From the NCBI RefSeq assembly GCF_018129065.1, contig NZ_JAAEDM010000037.1:1-44415 (forward strand): 44,415 bases of DNA, written 5' to 3'. Positions 44,248 to 44,415 of this stretch are shown here, piece after piece. A program made the position numbers and the translations under genes. Within the stretch, counting starts at the first letter, position 1; each line of letters starts with the position of its first letter. Under the pieces are notes generated by a model. The model worked only from the letters and a program-made list of their open reading frames with translations, searched no databases and was not told the origin of the DNA. This DNA is from Neoroseomonas soli. Lineage in GTDB: Bacteria; Pseudomonadota; Alphaproteobacteria; Acetobacterales; Acetobacteraceae.

Positions 44248-44415
44248 ATGCCGATGACACCGACGCTGCCCCGCCTTGCCGCCCTGCTGGCCCTCGTCGC
44301 GACACCCGCGCTGGCCCAGACCGGAGCCTTGCCGCCGATCACCATGCCGACGCCGAGCGCGCCGGTCGTGCCCGGCCAGCCGCCGGCCGCCGGGGCGGCG
44401 CCGGCCGGTGCGCCC
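44248..44415 (+). CDS. lptD: Probable LPS-assembly protein LptD, N-terminal fragment (cut by window edge)
   Basis: 56 codons to the window end, ATG 44248 (second in-frame ATG at 44254), seven bases after the lptG stop. A signal peptide LPRLAALLALVATPALAQ is followed by a Pro/Ala-rich, low-complexity stretch. Nothing specific to LptD is visible yet; the name rests on the alphaproteobacterial order lptF-lptG-lptD-surA and on the signal peptide. It could also be surA or another exported protein. Confidence 0.5.
   Translation, partial: MPMTPTLPRLAALLALVATPALAQTGALPPITMPTPSAPVVPGQPPAAGAAPAGAP

Overview
The window is a stretch of GC-rich chromosome (about 70% GC) with tightly packed genes, many stop/start overlaps (ATGA, GTGA, TGATG) and no tRNA, rRNA, phage or IS genes. 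Gene content and order (glyQ-glyS-ppdK; SDR-purF-cvpA-radA; acpP-fabF-mltG; lptF-lptG) and two Bug-type solute-binding proteins point to an alphaproteobacterium, most likely Acetobacteraceae (Roseomonas-like). The species cannot be fixed from the sequence alone.

Layout. 1-850: envelope genes on the minus strand (start of a BamB-like lipoprotein and a YfgM-like TPR protein). 948-1526: a small lipoprotein. 1464-10741: a long minus-strand block reading heptosyltransferase-like GT9, GT2, GT4, asparagine synthase, a small CX3CH secreted protein, radA, cvpA, purF and an SDR; the sugar-transferase end probably builds LPS core or another surface glycan. 10754-10914: three GC-palindromic repeats between divergent genes. 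10946-13509: ygfZ (Fe-S maintenance), a membrane methyltransferase, a GNAT enzyme and a secreted polysaccharide deacetylase. 13510-13855: no convincing gene. 13856-19863: glyQ-glyS-ppdK operon. 19943-25974: NTF2-like protein, M20 peptidase, S49 peptidase, FAD monooxygenase, an unknown possibly papain-like protein, an isochorismatase-fold amidohydrolase and a DehI-like protein. 26171-28950: a Bug protein divergent from an arylmalonate decarboxylase/maleate isomerase homologue, a GNAT acetyltransferase and a CoA-binding protein. 29080-32643: unknown protein, DUF2076 protein, LysR regulator, YdcF. 32781-35375: acpP-fabF-mltG. 35642-39514: peptide-type ABC binding protein, second Bug protein, split chromate transporter pair. 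39584-44415: two unknowns, FAD-linked 2-hydroxyacid dehydrogenase, lptF-lptG and the start of a probable lptD.

Most genes are housekeeping. The points worth a second look are: (1) glyS carries an extra block of about 130-140 residues, encoded by DNA of clearly lower GC, in the middle of an essential tRNA synthetase; (2) a family of composite palindromes of up to about 130 bp sits at gene 3' ends (20342, 32646 and a half copy at 37234), with a second hairpin family (CCAAAGGCC...GGCCTTTGG) at 2234 and 9692; (3) a small secreted protein with a CX3CH motif; (4) an unknown protein with a Cys/His/Asn-Asp pattern opposite an isochorismatase gene, with a strong inverted repeat between them; (5) an Asp/Glu-racemase-superfamily enzyme lacking both expected cysteines, next to genes reminiscent of nicotinate-type ring catabolism.
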